DNA of 64,000 bases from positions 37,209,187 to 37,273,186 of the forward strand of contig OW388305.1 in the NCBI GenBank assembly GCA_936450465.1, given 5' to 3'. Position numbers and translations under genes: made by a program. Positions 50,488-63,569 of the stretch are shown one piece after another (the stretch's first letter is position 1; the number at the start of each line of letters is the position of its first letter). The notes below the pieces were generated by a model, which saw only the letters and a program-made list of their open reading frames with translations, was not told the origin of the DNA and did not search any database. Origin of the DNA: Gibbula magus. Taxonomy: Eukaryota > Mollusca > Gastropoda > Trochida > Trochidae.

Positions 50488-51416
50488 GGTCAGATGAGGT
50501 GAGGTGGGGTTGAACATCGTTTTCAAGAGTATTTCACTTATATCACAGCTGCTATGCATTATGGCAGGGAAAGCCCGCAACACCATGTGGCTATGCATTG
50601 CGGTGAAACCTGCAAGCATTGGCTGGAAATAAGTGAACTATGGGTGGGACTACGCTGAATTCCAGTGTAGCATTGCACCCAAACCTTACAGCATGTAGAA
50701 CAGTTCTTTATTGCAGACAAAGTTGCCATGCCCTTTTGGGGATTCGAACCCTGGACCTCTTGATGCGAACTCACTAATGCCCCTATTTCACTACGACCCG
50801 AATTGCCACGAATCGCCACGAATTGGAAATTCGTAGATAATTCGTAATTGATTCGTGATATTCGTAAATGATTCCTAGTTGATTCGGCAACATTCTTGTA
50901 ATTCGTGGCATTCGTGGAAAAATTTTTGTTTGTCAAAAGATTTTCACGAATCATCTACGAATTTCAGATTCGTAGTTGCTTCGTAAACTGTTCGTATTTA
51001 ATTCGGGACGTTCGTAACAACTTCGTAAACAATTCTTGGAAATTCGTGGTTGATAATTTTGATGTTCTCATCCCGAATTAACCCCGAAGCATTTACGAAC
51101 TATCGTAAACTATTCGTACTTGATTCGTGATATCGTATCTTATTCGTGGAAATTCGTAGTACATTCCTGACTGTGTCTTAATCATTTCGTACAATTCGTA
51201 GACAATTCGTAAAGAATTCGTACATGTTTCGTAGGTTTTTAGCATGAAAAGCTATGAATGTTCGTAAACATTTCGTACAAGTGTAAATGCTATTCACGAA
51301 TTTTGCCGAATGCTCACGAATATTCACGAACTTATGCAGCCGCCTATTCGTGGTGATTCGTGGCAATTCGGGTCGTAGTGAAATAGGGGCATAACAACTA
51401 CACTATACCACCCCGC
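50488..51416 (-). mobile_element. tRNA-derived SINE copy 7, split by another element
   Basis: SINE sequence at 50488-50774 resumes at 51395-51416 with the end of the tRNA head. Imperfect duplications TTAACAAGGA (50478) and TTGACAAGGA (51417) flank it. The gap is a PIF/Harbinger-like insertion. Confidence 0.88.
50778..51391. mobile_element. PIF/Harbinger-like short element, 614 bp
   Basis: Perfect TAA duplications (50775-50777, 51392-51394) and 46-bp terminal inverted repeats starting TGCCCCTATTTCACTACGAC, with one mismatch. The interior is almost entirely repeats of ATTCGT and its complement ACGAAT. The 3-bp TAA duplication is typical of PIF/Harbinger; no transposase is present. Confidence 0.9.
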
Positions 51417-53520
51417 TTGACAAGGACATACATGATCTAAACATTAACTGTAGAGTGCACGGTAGCCATGGATAAATCAACTTTTAGGATGACTCTTCAA
51501 ACCTGAAATAACAGAAATAGCAATCAGTTATTTGGGTTTGACACTTGGAAAGAAAAGAATAAACAGGAAATTGTGTTCCAACCAAATGGATCAGCTAGGA
51601 GCCCAACGCCTCACCTCCCTCTAAGAACAGTCTCTTAGCTATAGTCCTGAGAAGAAAATCATTGAGATAAGATTCAACAGATTTACATCCATAACACTTA
51701 AGAAACTAATTTTTCACATAAAATTCAGATAAATAATACCCAAACATTCACACAAACAAATTGATTATTTGAATTGCCATCGTCAAGGACAATTCCTACA
51801 GAAATATAAATAACAGTATAATCACTTTATTTCACATATCTAAATTCATACAAACAGTTCATTATTTTTCAATTCAAATTTTTTTTAAAAATAATATAGT
51901 GTCCATAGGTCAATCCATATACAAGCAAAGAAATTATGCATGCTATTTATGATTATTTTCATCATTCAGTATATCTACCATAAGTACATGTACCATAAAT
52001 CAGAGATGCACATATTTTACATACAAGTCTGAAAAACTGTTTAAAGATCAATAACGAATCCCTTTACATTTAACTTTCCATTTTGCTTAATTATGAAACT
52101 ATATTCTTAAAATCTTGCAGATACAACTTATGTTTGAAACTCCACAAGAAAAGTTTCCAAGACATGCATCTATATCCATTTTATTAATCTCTTCATCTTC
52201 AGATGACAGATCCCAAAAATATGAATCATTAAAGCAAATCATGAGATATAACTTTCCAACAATATATCAATCATTTTTCAGATGATAGTACCGTATGTCA
52301 GCTGCATCTTTATTTCCTATCACCCACATATTCAAAACATTTCTATTAGTATACAATGACCTCTCTTTTTTGCATTCAGAGTGTTTTTGTGCTCTTATTA
52401 ATTCCATATATCAGACGAGATATCATAAACATGGCAAACATTTCTGCAAGTTTTAGAGTTTTTCTTAGCTTTTTGTATTCAATATTACAATATCACATAA
52501 CACTTTGTCATGCTGCCCATATAAACTTTGATCTTAAATCTTAGAAACAACAACATATATTATATAAATATTAAAAGGATCATTATTAAAAAGTTTAAAA
52601 TTAGGTACAAATAGCCTGTTTTATTTCACGTAATACAAAAATAAAAAGAGGGTGGATTTGACGACATGATGATCTCTAAATTTTCAGTAAGATATTCCAA
52701 AAGCATTTTGTTGCCCTGGATTTTCAAAGTTTTTTTAATATTAGATCTTAAAAGTCATAGATTTTCAATATCTTACAACAGCTATACAACACTGCCAATA
52801 GTTAACAATCTTTATGCTTAGAGAGCTTTGGAAAACTGAACCATGCATTTCATTATGACTTATCACTTCTAATCCCATATTACAGATGAGAGGACGTCAG
52901 CCACAGACTGTGGAGCTCTACATAATGATGTTAACCAAATAAATATTTAATAAATCTTGCATACCCTATTTCCTAGAAGACAGTCGTGATAAGTAACGAG
53001 ATAATTTCATTTTCTACCGTGATTCATGACCCAATAACTAGGTTTCCTCCAAGGATTTATCATTCTTTTCCAATTTTTCTCTTGTTATTGGAAAGGCAAC
53101 TGTTAACTAACTGAATAGTTCATATGAAAATTTATAAGGTTTGCCAGAAATCCTGTAAAAAATAAACAGATATGATTTTTAACTGTTGAAGGTTGCAAAA
53201 GAATTTAGAAGCTATAGATATTAGCATATTTTTTCTAAAATCAATAAAGAATGCTGAAGGCATTAAATATTCTATAAATTCTATTACTACTAAATGACAA
53301 TATTTATTAGAAATTTTAAAGAACACTTTCAGATAAATCTTTAAATATTTCATTTTCTTCAAAAACAATTATGTTACAAGATGAAATCCTACAATTATGA
53401 AGGATTTGCTATGGAATGAAAAATTTAGTAAATTGCGAAGTGCTTTAGAGTAAAATGCAATATTGTTGCATATACACTTAGCTTCCTTATTTCCTATAAT
53501 TCAAATACTGTACAAAAACA
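51417..53520. other. upstream intron, nothing recognised
   Basis: AT-rich. I looked for an upstream agrin exon (cysteine-rich, flanked by AG and GT on the minus strand) and found none. Confidence 0.5.
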
Positions 53521-53524
53521 CAGC

Positions 53525-53855
53525 ATGGTGGAGACAATACGTTTTCGTGCTGGATGTTAATAATATCAGAAATAAAAGTTGTAAATAATAAGTTTCAGGG
53601 ACAATAATATCATGCCATGATGTCTGCCTCTTCACACAGCATAGTGTGTGCCAGGCTGGATATTAATATGGATATCGAAAATTAAAGTCATAATAATAAG
53701 TTTCGGGGACAATAGCATCATGCTATGAGGTCTGCCTCTTCACACAGCATAGTGTGTGCCAGGCTGGATATCAATATGGATATCGGAAATTAAAGTCGTA
53801 AATAATAAGTTTCTGGGACAATAGTATCATGCCATGATGTCTGACTCGATCATCA
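53525..53855. repeat. about 129-bp tandem repeat, 2.5 copies
   Basis: Unit contains GTCTGCCTCTTCACACAGCA, TAGTGTGTGCCAGGCTGGAT and AATAAGTTTC.GGGACAATA. Confidence 0.85.
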
Positions 53856-55197
53856 TAACCTTAATCAACATATAATCAACTTCACATCACGTCTCCGCAG
53901 CCATACATTTAAACAAGAGAAACCTTATTGAAAATATGATTAGTGCGTATTCACATATCCAAATTATTTACGCATGTCCTACGGGAGCATGAAACCTGGG
54001 TGAAAAGATAATTGAACTCATAACTATATCTCTCGAGTAAGTTGTGATTCAAAGAAATCTGAAAATATAATCAACACATGACAATGTTCCAAGTTTTCTT
54101 GGTTTCATTATTTACATGGATATCCATAAACAGAAAATTGGAATGAAAGAAGGCAGTCAACTTATTAACTCTGAAGATATTAATGTTTTATGATACATAT
54201 ACACTAAGAGTAATTTTATACAGGTTCTAAAACAACGTAACATATTCCAAAATGTCTAGATTTTTATTTCCCAAACAAACTATTGAGAAAACGTTAAAAG
54301 CTCCTGAAATTATTCTATTATTAAATTTTTCATATAGTTATATATATTTTGATCCAGAGGAATACATTTTGGCCAGGGAAAACTTCAATGACATTAGGTA
54401 ATAAACTCTATTCCAAGACAATAACATGTAGAGGAAGCTAATTCGATTTATTTCTTGTTAATTTCCTATATCACACCTATTCTGATATATATAATATTTA
54501 CAGTCTATTCCAAGACAACAGCGTTACCGAGCTTGTCTCATGCAATTATTCTTTGACACTATAAGCATGACAAGGATATGACAGGTTTTGGCGCCAACGG
54601 TCTATTGTCAATTATCAACACCTTCGGGATTGATACCTTCTGACATTTCCCCAGTTCTCCTGATCAAATTGTTGCTCAAAGTCTTCGGCACCAGTATGAC
54701 ATACAATTCCATTAAGTAATTATGAAGTCTGTGTTTACGCAGAACTGACAAAAATGTGTGTTACTTCGTGTCAACGGTGGACGTTGTACAAGAGAACCAT
54801 CTCCATTTTCACTCTCATCTAATTGTATTTTCGTGTTGGAAATCAGATAAAAGCTCCGGACACCTTTGTTCAATTTGAGCATACGGAATACGGTAAATTA
54901 CGACATTGTGCTGTATGTAAAGGGTAGTGATGCGTGAGATCACTTTAGCTGATACAAATATGATGAGAACGCACCGACTGATGTTATTTGGCATTTAATT
55001 GTTTCCATTGGTCAAATTCATTGTTTGAAATGATAGTGTCATTTGCAGCTTTCCATTGGTCCAAATCTTCCATCGGGTTAAGGTGTCCATAGATGATTCT
55101 TACATTCCTACATCCATACAAAATGTTTTTTTGGGGCATATAGCAGCTTTCATGTCAAGGGTTGCAATATTTACATAAAGATATATAACTAACATTC
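53856..55197. other. upstream intron, nothing recognised
   Basis: AT-rich sequence with no identifiable exon or element. Confidence 0.5.
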
Positions 55198-55281
55198 TTA
55201 CATTTCGGATAACACTACCTTCAACAGTATAACTTCTTGTACTTTTTTGTAGTATTGAAGGTAGTGTTATCTCAAATGTAA
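55198..55281. repeat. hairpin, arms of about 30 bp
   Basis: ACATTTCGGATAACACTACC with TTCAACA on the left pairs with TTGAAGGTAGTGTTATCTCA and AATGT on the right. Confidence 0.8.
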
Positions 55282-55509
55282 CAATGACAAATTTGAATAC
55301 TATCTAAATGGCAATTATTTCTAAGAAATATAACTATATTCCTAATCAATCTTTACAAAAAATTATAACATTAAACGTAATTTTAGACATATTTTACGAT
55401 CACAAATATTGGAATTCCTCATTGACCATACCTCTTTTTCAAGGGTTAAATAAATTTCATGTGGCATATGAATACACAGATCCACATACTGAACCATCAA
55501 CCTGAGGTA

Positions 55510-55605
55510 AAAGAGATTGATTTCCCTATGGGAGATGGTTCCAGGAGATGTATGCTCCCAAACCATTATGGACTTATGTGTACTTATTAGCATCGCCACA
55601 CGTTA
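55510..55605. repeat. flanking copy of a duplicated segment of about 95 bp
   Basis: AGAGATTGATTTCCCTATGG ... TGTGTACTTATTAGC is repeated, diverged, at 56186-56281 on the other side of the 19-bp array. Confidence 0.65.
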
Positions 55606-55667
55606 ATCATGTTGGATCAATGAATGGGCAAGCTCATCTCTTTCTTTGAAATGAAGTGATCTTGAAT

Positions 55668-55775
55668 TTATGTCATGGTATTTCACTTACTAGTGTGTGG
55701 TTATTATTGCAGGGGGAAAGCTTACAATACCTTGGTTTTAGGTTTGAGGTGAAACCTCTTGCAACTATTGACAAA
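55668..55775 (-). mobile_element. tRNA-derived SINE relic
   Basis: Keeps GTATTTCACTTA, TTATTGCAGGGGGAAAGC and GAGGTGAAACCT in the SINE order; both ends lost. Confidence 0.6.
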
Positions 55776-55819
55776 CTGACTTTTATGTTATGTAACAATA
55801 TGCTACCTACAAGGTGAGT

Positions 55820-56115
55820 TTATCCTCAGGATCAGATTATGTCCTCAGGACTAGATGTAAGTGCTCAGGATCAGATGTATGTCCTCAGGATCAGATTATG
55901 TCCTCAGGATCAGATTATGTCCTCAGGATCATATATATGTCCTCAGGATCAGATGTATGTCCTCAGGATCAGATTATGTCCTCAGGATCATATCTATGTC
56001 CTCAAGATCAGATGTATGTCCTCAGGATCAGATTATGTCCTCAGGATCATATCTATGTCTTCAAGATCAGATGTATGGCCTCAGGATCAGATGTATGTCA
56101 TCAAGATCAAACAAT
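55820..56115. repeat. 19-bp tandem repeat, about 15 copies
   Basis: Unit TATGTCCTCAGGATCAGAT with A/G variants. The open frames on the plus strand are by-products of the repeat. Confidence 0.9.
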
Positions 56116-56362
56116 GTTTACAAAATTTTTCTTTGAACATATCGATAGGCTCGGATTACAGAGATGGGCCATCATCATGAGAGAAGAGATTGATTTCCAG
56201 ATGGGAGACGCCAGAGGCTCCAGGAAATGTGTGCTTGGATTCCATTATAGACAACACTGTGTACTTATTAGCCTGGTCACATAGTGGACTTGATCTCCAG
56301 GGAGTTTGATCTGTGAGCTGGGAGGCTGATCTCTCTCAAGGATGACTGTGATTGAATTTGTA

Positions 56363-57270
56363 GTCGATATCCAGCGACAAAACTGTCTGTGATACCCTTA
56401 GTGGCTCTACCTTGCGGCATGTTTGTCAACAGGACATAGATGCAATGAAATCTTGTCATACATACTTTTAAGAGCATATTTATATAGACAATTGTCATGC
56501 TAGTTGCTGGTGTATCTTTTTCAGGATTGAAGGGAGTCGATATCCAGCGACAAAACTGTCTGTGATACCCTTAGTGGCTCTACCTTGCGGCATGTTTGTC
56601 AACAGGACATAGATGCAATGAAATCTTGTCATACATACTTTTAAGAGCATATTTATATAGACAATTGTCATGCTAGTTGCTGGTGTATCTTTTTCAGGAT
56701 TGAAGGGAGTCGATATCCAGCGACAAAACTGTCTGTGATACCCTTAGTGGCTCTACCTTGCGGCATGTTCGTCAACAGGACATAGATGCAATGAAATCTT
56801 GTCATACATACTTTTAAGAGCATATTTATATAGACAATTGTCATGCTAGTTGCTGGTGTATCTTTTTCAGGATTGAAGGGAGTCGATATCCAGCGACAAA
56901 ACTGTCTGTGATACCCTTAGTGGCTCTACCTTGCGGCATGTTTGTCAACAGGACATAGATGCAATGAAATCTTGTCATACATACTTTTAAGAGCATATTT
57001 ATATAGACAATTGTCATGCTAGTTGCTGGTGTATCTTTTTCAGGATTGAAGGGAGTCGATATCCAGCGACAAAACTGTCTGTGATACCCTTAGTGGCTCT
57101 ACCTTGCGGCATGTTTGTCAACAGGACATAGATGCAATGAAATCTTGTCATACATACTTTTAAGAGCATATTTATATAGACAATTGTCATGCTAGTTGCT
57201 AGTGTATCCTTTTCAGGATTGAAGGGAGTTGATATCCAGCGACAGAACTGTCTGTGATACCCTTAGTGGC
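56363..57270. repeat. 173-bp satellite, 5 full copies plus one partial
   Basis: GTCGATATCCAGCGACAAAA starts at 56363, 56536, 56709, 56882 and 57055, exactly 173 bp apart, and a diverged GTTGATATCC starts at 57228. The full copies are almost identical, so the expansion is recent or kept homogeneous. Confidence 0.95.
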
Positions 57271-57640
57271 TGTCCTATCCAACCAACTAACCATCAACCC
57301 ACCCACCTATCCAACCAACTAACCATAAACCCACCCACCTATCCAACCAACTAACCATCAACCCACCCACCTATCCAACCAACTAACCATCAACCCACCC
57401 ACCTATCCAACCAACTAACCATCAACCCACCCACCTATCCAACCAACTAACCATCAACCCACCCACCTATCCAACCAACTAACCATCAACCCACCCACCT
57501 ATCCAACCAACCAATCATCAACCCACCCACCTATCCAACCAACTAACCATCAACCCACCCACCTATCCAACCAACCAATCATCAACCCACCCACCTATCC
57601 AACTAACCATCTATTGTAAACAACCAACCCACAAACAAAC
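57271..57640. repeat. 32-bp tandem repeat, about 10 copies
   Basis: Unit CTATCCAACCAACTAACCAT plus CAACCCACCCAC, no G on the plus strand. It begins inside the truncated last satellite copy. Confidence 0.93.
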
Positions 57641-57959
57641 CATCCACCAATCTAACTTTCACTGCTAATAAAGCATTACCATTCTTGAATGTCATAAGCT
57701 AAAACATTATGGAAATCAGAAGCTAAGACTGTACGTGTTATGTATGGCAGAGTATTGGTGAATGTCAACCATAACTTAATACATGACCCTGGCAGTAACA
57801 CTGTGACTGTCTCGCTAGATACATTTGATACAGAAGAAAATGTCAACTTGGTTTTATTTGTCTCTTGTCAAGTTGTGTACAGTCTACTCGACCAACTTTC
57901 TGACTAATCATAACTTTTCGTAAATTCACAAACAAACCTTGGGAAGTTCTTGAATTTGT
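57641..57959. other. upstream intron, nothing recognised
   Basis: No structure seen between the 32-bp array and the CAT microsatellite. Confidence 0.5.
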
Positions 57960-58105
57960 CATCTGTCATCATTAGCATCATTGTCATCATCATCATTATC
58001 GACATCATCATTATCAACATCAACACTGACATCAACATCACCATCAACCATACCATCGTTATCACCATCATTATCATCATCATCATCATCATCACCATCT
58101 GTCAT
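57960..58105. repeat. CAT/ATC microsatellite
   Basis: Imperfect trinucleotide run of CAT with TAT and CAC interruptions; it yields Ser- or Met-rich spurious frames. Confidence 0.92.
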
Positions 58106-59150
58106 TGCTGATTGTCAACAGATGATCATTGTTATTACCATTTACTGTTATTACTATCTCAAATCCTCCTGATCCGTAAGACTTTATTTTCTTCATAACT
58201 AACTTTTCATTCATTTTAACATTCAGGCAAACACAAACAGACACATCAGCAAGTTTGAAAGAATAAAAGTTTTCAGTGGCATCGTTCTATTTTACTCACG
58301 GGATTGTCTTCTTAGACGGACTACAATGAAGGAAACCACAAAGGATCTCTTCGAACAATGCCACAATAAATAAAAGGGGTAATCATAATCCCTCCTAAAT
58401 CTACCGGCTTCCAGTCCGTCCCTTCACATATAATACACAGACAAATAGCACTTTTTCTATTGATCTCCGCAGAAGAAGATTACAAAATTGTCCTAAGACA
58501 GCAAGGCCCTTCGTCAGTATGAGCTCCTCAGGATTTATGCCGACTCGATGGATTTGCGAGATCTCCCATCATTGTGAAAGCCACTCGTAAAGATTTCCTT
58601 GCGGGTTTGGCACTGCAGCAGAAAATCCTTGCTATGATGGAGTGCCTGGATTCAAGAAATTGTAGTGACAGAGGCCGGATTAAATTGTTTCTCTTAAAGG
58701 TTGAATTGCACAATATTCTTCAACTATGGCATTAAAATTATGAATTTTTCATTCTGAAATAGGACAGATACAATTTATCTTTCATTCCAAAGTAGAAACA
58801 AGAATGGGGAAGAAGGAAATGTATTTAACAATAAGATTTTTTTAAGATGTTCACACTGGAAACTTGTGCTCTTGTAGTTCTAGTTTATTAACTTTTAACT
58901 GCTTTTGTTTTCCAACAGTAAAACAGTAATAATTTCCACAGAAAACAATTTTGTTCACGTAAAGTTAACCAAAATAGTAAAAAATAAACTTTGCAGGCCC
59001 AGATTATAATTTATTTTTTTTCATATGTAGCCATATCAAAACGCATAAATAAAAATATCGAGGCTTTGAGTTGTTAGATGGAACATACATCTACAGCAGT
59101 TTCATAGTTTTTGGAAACAAAATTATACACACTTTATTGTCCGTTTATTA
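58106..59150. other. upstream intron, nothing recognised
   Basis: The part at 58440-58700 is less AT-rich than its surroundings but shows no exon-like frame. Confidence 0.45.
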
Positions 59151-59448
59151 GAGGTGAGGTGATTTTGGGGTTTAACGCCGCTTTCAAGAGTATTTCACTT
59201 ATATCACGGATGCTAGAATTATGGCAGGAGAAAGCCAAAAAAGCCATGGTAGCAATGTGAAATACCATGAAATCAGGGAGTAATGGCTGGAACTAGCAAA
59301 CCATGGGTGGTACTGCACTGAAATTCAGTGTAGCATTGCACCCAAACCTTACATGTAGAACAGTTCTCTACTGCAGATAAAGTCTGCTGAATTCCAAACC
59401 TCTTGACCCGAACACTAATGCACTAACCACTGCACTATCCTGACCCCT
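59151..59448 (-). mobile_element. tRNA-derived SINE copy 8
   Basis: Near full length with tail GAGGTGAGGTG at the low end and a tRNA head at the high end; some internal decay. Same orientation as all other copies. Confidence 0.85.
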
Positions 59449-60127
59449 CTTTATATTATAAAAACAGTTATTAACATTTATTATAAAAATGTCATATATC
59501 ATAAGGCTTTTACAAAGAAAATGGAGCACATTTTCTCAAAATTGCTTCCCTAAAACTCCATGAATGTTAGATTGATACATGAGGTTTAAACATCTCAGGA
59601 CAACGATTAAACCCACACCAATGACAATCTCACTACGTTTTCAAGTCTAGTATCTGGCACTAGCTAGTGAAGAAGTTATGCAAGAGGTCAAGTTGCTGTA
59701 GCTTGGAGCAGTGTAGCGGACTAGCGTATTCATGAAACAGTCCAACAAGATCTCTGTGACAGCTGACTGATCGGCAGTCGGACCAATCATATGTAAAGGT
59801 CAAGGAGTTTTCATGTCATGCTGACATTTATTATTTGATTAATTTTTTATTCTTTTAATCTCATTACAGTCAATTACAAACAGATTCCCAATGGCAGTGG
59901 GCGAAATTGTGGGCAATAAAGGTCATGGTTTTGTGCAGTACAAAGAATCAAATTTTTATTCTTTTTATCTGATCAAAATTATTTAAGTTCAAGGTAATTG
60001 ACATTTTATCGTAAGGATGTTGCGAAATGTCAATTTTTAAATAATACAATGTTTTGAAAAAACATTAGTTATTTTCTTACAAAGTTCATGGATATAGTAT
60101 GTTTTTGCATCTGGACAAGCTTGATTA
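59449..60127. other. upstream intron, nothing recognised
   Basis: AT-rich; no elements identified. Confidence 0.5.

Positions 60128-60170
<43 letters not shown>
60128..60170. repeat. AT dinucleotide microsatellite
   Basis: Uninterrupted TA repeat of about 21 units. Confidence 0.97.
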
Positions 60171-60173
<3 letters not shown>

Positions 60174-61851
60174 AACCAAACAGATTGACCTTAACACAAC
60201 CCTTACATTTATTCTTGTCTCTTTTGAAATAAGGAACACTGTATCAATTTAAGTCTTTACCTAAAATGATTTACATTATCATTTCAACCAACAATGGTCA
60301 AAACATGAACAAACAACATAGAAGAAATATAAACCAACGAAGGAAATGTTGAGATTGAATAAAACTTGCCTATATCATATTGCCTTGGGTTGCCACAAAA
60401 GATTAATGTCATGATGCAAACTTTTAAAAAAGGACCTCTGCGACTATAAAATATTTATTTCAAACCGACAAGTGACAAAAAGTGTCGTATCACAGACGGG
60501 AGAGAAATGAAATTGACACTTGTTAGTGTCATCCAATTTCCTTATGGTATGCAAAAATCAATATAAGAAGTTTCTACTTGTCATTTGCCGCGGTGAGAGG
60601 ACGAAAAAGTAGAATATAGCGCGAAATTCAGCCACATCCAATCAGGCACAGGGATGGCAAAAAGGGGAATATCTTCGAAGAAAAGTGTCCATTTATCAAA
60701 AAGTGTTTTCATGAATCTGATAACAGAAATGATTCTGAAATTCGAGAATTTTAACATACAACATTTTCTAATCTCATTTCCTTTCTTTTGCTATTTTGAA
60801 ATGGATGTTCCAAAAAATATTTTCTGAAATTAAAGTTGCAAATCAAGTTTCAGTTGAAAAAAGATGATTCTTCATTTTATAGAAGTAAAACAAAGTGTAG
60901 TTTATTGAATGTTGAACATTTTGCTTAATTCTGTTTTCTTTCCTCCATAGAGTTTAATAATGAAAAGTTGTAAATGTGATTGAAGATCAGAAAAGTGTAA
61001 ATAAAATTTATCTTTGATCATACATCTAACTGAAACTCCTCTGCATCAAAGTCTCATAGCTGAATATTTCAGTCACATAAATTTTATTTTCTCTGAAAGT
61101 ATGAATTTCACGAACATGACACCTGACATTTGAGATTTTTTTACTTTGTTCCAAAGCAAATTCTAAGAGAAGAAACAAGACAAACTGAATAGAAGAAATT
61201 TGTTGTCTTTCGTCATTAGGTTTTAAAATATAACAAGATACAAAATAAAAATAAGAACGCCATTGTCACAAAGATGAGCAACAAGTACCTCGTCATACAA
61301 ATTTCTGAAAACATGAGAACGTAACAAGTCTATAAAAATGCATGCTACAAACACATCATCAAGCTTGTTTCCGAGCAATGAGAAGCATCAAGTTCTGTTA
61401 AGTATCAAATTCAAGACAGGTTGGCTATTACCTCTTCCAGACGGACGGAAATTTGAATACGAGGAGATCTTCCACTAATCAGATCTCTCGTCTAACAGAT
61501 CTCGTCCCTCTGATTAGATCTACTGTGAATAGCCCTTAATAACTTCGCATTACGCAGATTCATGCGTTCGCATAGCCACAATACTTTCAAGGCAGTCAGC
61601 AATTTGTCTTCTTGTCAAAGACGAGGAGTTTTCGTCCTTCTAACACAAGAGAGTTCCATGTTATAGAAGCAGAAGTGCATTTCAAAACGACGTCTGACAA
61701 ATTGATGCACTCAGATCTCTTCAACTATGATGCAAGAGAACTTCATGGAACAAATTTATTCTTAATTTGGTTCTTGATGTAAGAAATATTCTAAATCCAG
61801 TGTAAGAAACATGTGACATTGACAGTCGATTTGACCATTAACCCTTAACAT
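60171..61851. other. upstream intron, nothing recognised
   Basis: AT-rich sequence. A GATC-rich imperfect palindrome (GAGATCTTCCACTAATCAGA and neighbours) lies at about 61463-61520. Confidence 0.5.
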
Positions 61852-63219
61852 GCGGGTCCCGGAATTATCCGGGCGGGCTATAAGCGATTCGTAGGTACTC
61901 CAGTACGGATCCCGGATCGCTTACTTAGAATAATTCACGCCTGTCTATGTACTGGGCTAGCCTCCATACCGGGTCCCGAGTCGATTGTTTCCGCGACTCG
62001 CTGCATGAGAATGGCTGTATTTATGCCTCGCAGCCCGCAATGAGAATAAAACTTTCTTCAGTGTCTGGTCAGAACGTCCAGCAAAATTCACACCAATTTG
62101 CGTGTGCATTGTTGACCCGTAACGCATCGATAATTAGCTTTACAAAAGGCCAATTTTGTCCTGCTTCGCTCCGATGGCTACACTGCCCGGCGGCTAATTA
62201 GCACCTAAGTGTCTGCACTGCCCCGGGGTGAGATAGGCCCGTACAGGCTTATCTGTCTCGCATCCCGCCACATGGGCAGATAGCCTATGCTTATCTGTCT
62301 CGCATCTCGCCACATGGGCAGATAGCTTCTAATTACGGGAAGATATTGCGATAAGCTACCTTTCTCTCGCACTTCGTATCATATGAACCAATTGGTTGTT
62401 TTCATTTTTTTTATACCAAAATAAAGAGGAAAGAATGGCCTTTATTCCCATATAAAAATCGCAATTGCGCTAACATAACTGAAAATACAGCAATCGCACA
62501 GAGATAGCCGACTTTCGCACTTTTGAATTTTGATACATGTGGCGCATTTACCCCAACATGCCTCGGCGCTCTATTTCTAAGAAACTACTTGGGATATTTT
62601 CATAATTTTTTTATCAGTATATAGATAAAAGAATTGTCTTCAATTCCATATAAAATACGTGTATTTTCGGCAATAACTTTTGATGCGCCAGGTGTCGCGC
62701 AGAAGGTGATATTCGGCTTTGAATAAGTGGCGCTCTTAGCATATACCATCATTACGGGCTTTATAACTTGTGAACCGCAAGTCCGATTTTTATAATTTTT
62801 ACATCATTGTAAAGAGAAAAACATTGTCTTCAATTCCATGTATAATGCGCATGTTTTCGGGAAGAACTCTGCATGCGCAAAGCGCCGCGCCAAAAGGTAT
62901 AATTTTCGCACTTCATAACTTTTGAACCGCAAGTCCGATTTTTATAATTTTTACATCATTGTAAAGAGAAAAACATTGTCTTTAATTCCAGATATAATGC
63001 GCATGTTTTTGGGAAGAACTATGCATGCGCGAAGAGCCGCAATATTGATGTACGCATAAGTGAAGAAGTATGATAATATATAACTAAAATACTGTTCTTT
63101 AGATACGCAAATATAGAGCTTTATAAACGATGAACAACTGTCATGACGGAATTTTGTTTCCAGTTTTGGAAAAAAAATTATAACATAAAAGCGAAAATAT
63201 ATTTGAGTACGGGACCCGC
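61852..63219. repeat. higher-GC repeat block with degenerate internal repeats of about 160 bp
   Basis: Ends in the inverted words GCGGGTCCCG (61852) and CGGGACCCGC (63210). Inside, GCTTATCTGTCTCGCATC.CGCCACATGGGCAGATAG is repeated at about 62240-62330, and about four units with GAACCGCAAGTCCGATTTTT, TACATCATTGTAAAGAG and GCGCATGTTTT fill 62380-63050. Clearly distinct in composition from the surrounding intron; family unknown. Confidence 0.6.
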
Positions 63220-63569
63220 CGCTCGGGGAAAAGCCTTTTCGTGGGAATATTTTCTCAGGAAAATATTTCACTTTTCGGAGTTTCTAAAAATGCGTGAACA
63301 TTTTTGTTACTGATGCCATTTGCGAAAGGTTTTTATTTCTAAAATTCAAATGCGAGGGCGCACCTTTCCAAACCATTTGAATTGAATTTATTATTTTATC
63401 TTTTACATTATTGAATAAAAGACGTTTCATTCAATAAGATTTGAAGAATTATTTATATGTGTAGCGGACTGAACTGAGCAGATGGAGAATTTGATTCCTC
63501 ACCACTTTTATTACCAAAGTTCTTTTGTATCACAATTACTTTTTTAGGTATTAGTTTTTTCGTGAGCAG

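Noticed and set aside
55814..56284. Plus-strand frames of up to 156 codons
   Set aside because: They translate the CCTCAGGATCAGAT array; low-complexity peptide in all three frames.
58528..58713. Candidate upstream agrin exon on the minus strand
   Set aside because: Slightly GC-richer open frame, but cysteine spacing does not fit Kazal, NtA or EGF and no convincing AG/GT boundaries surround it.
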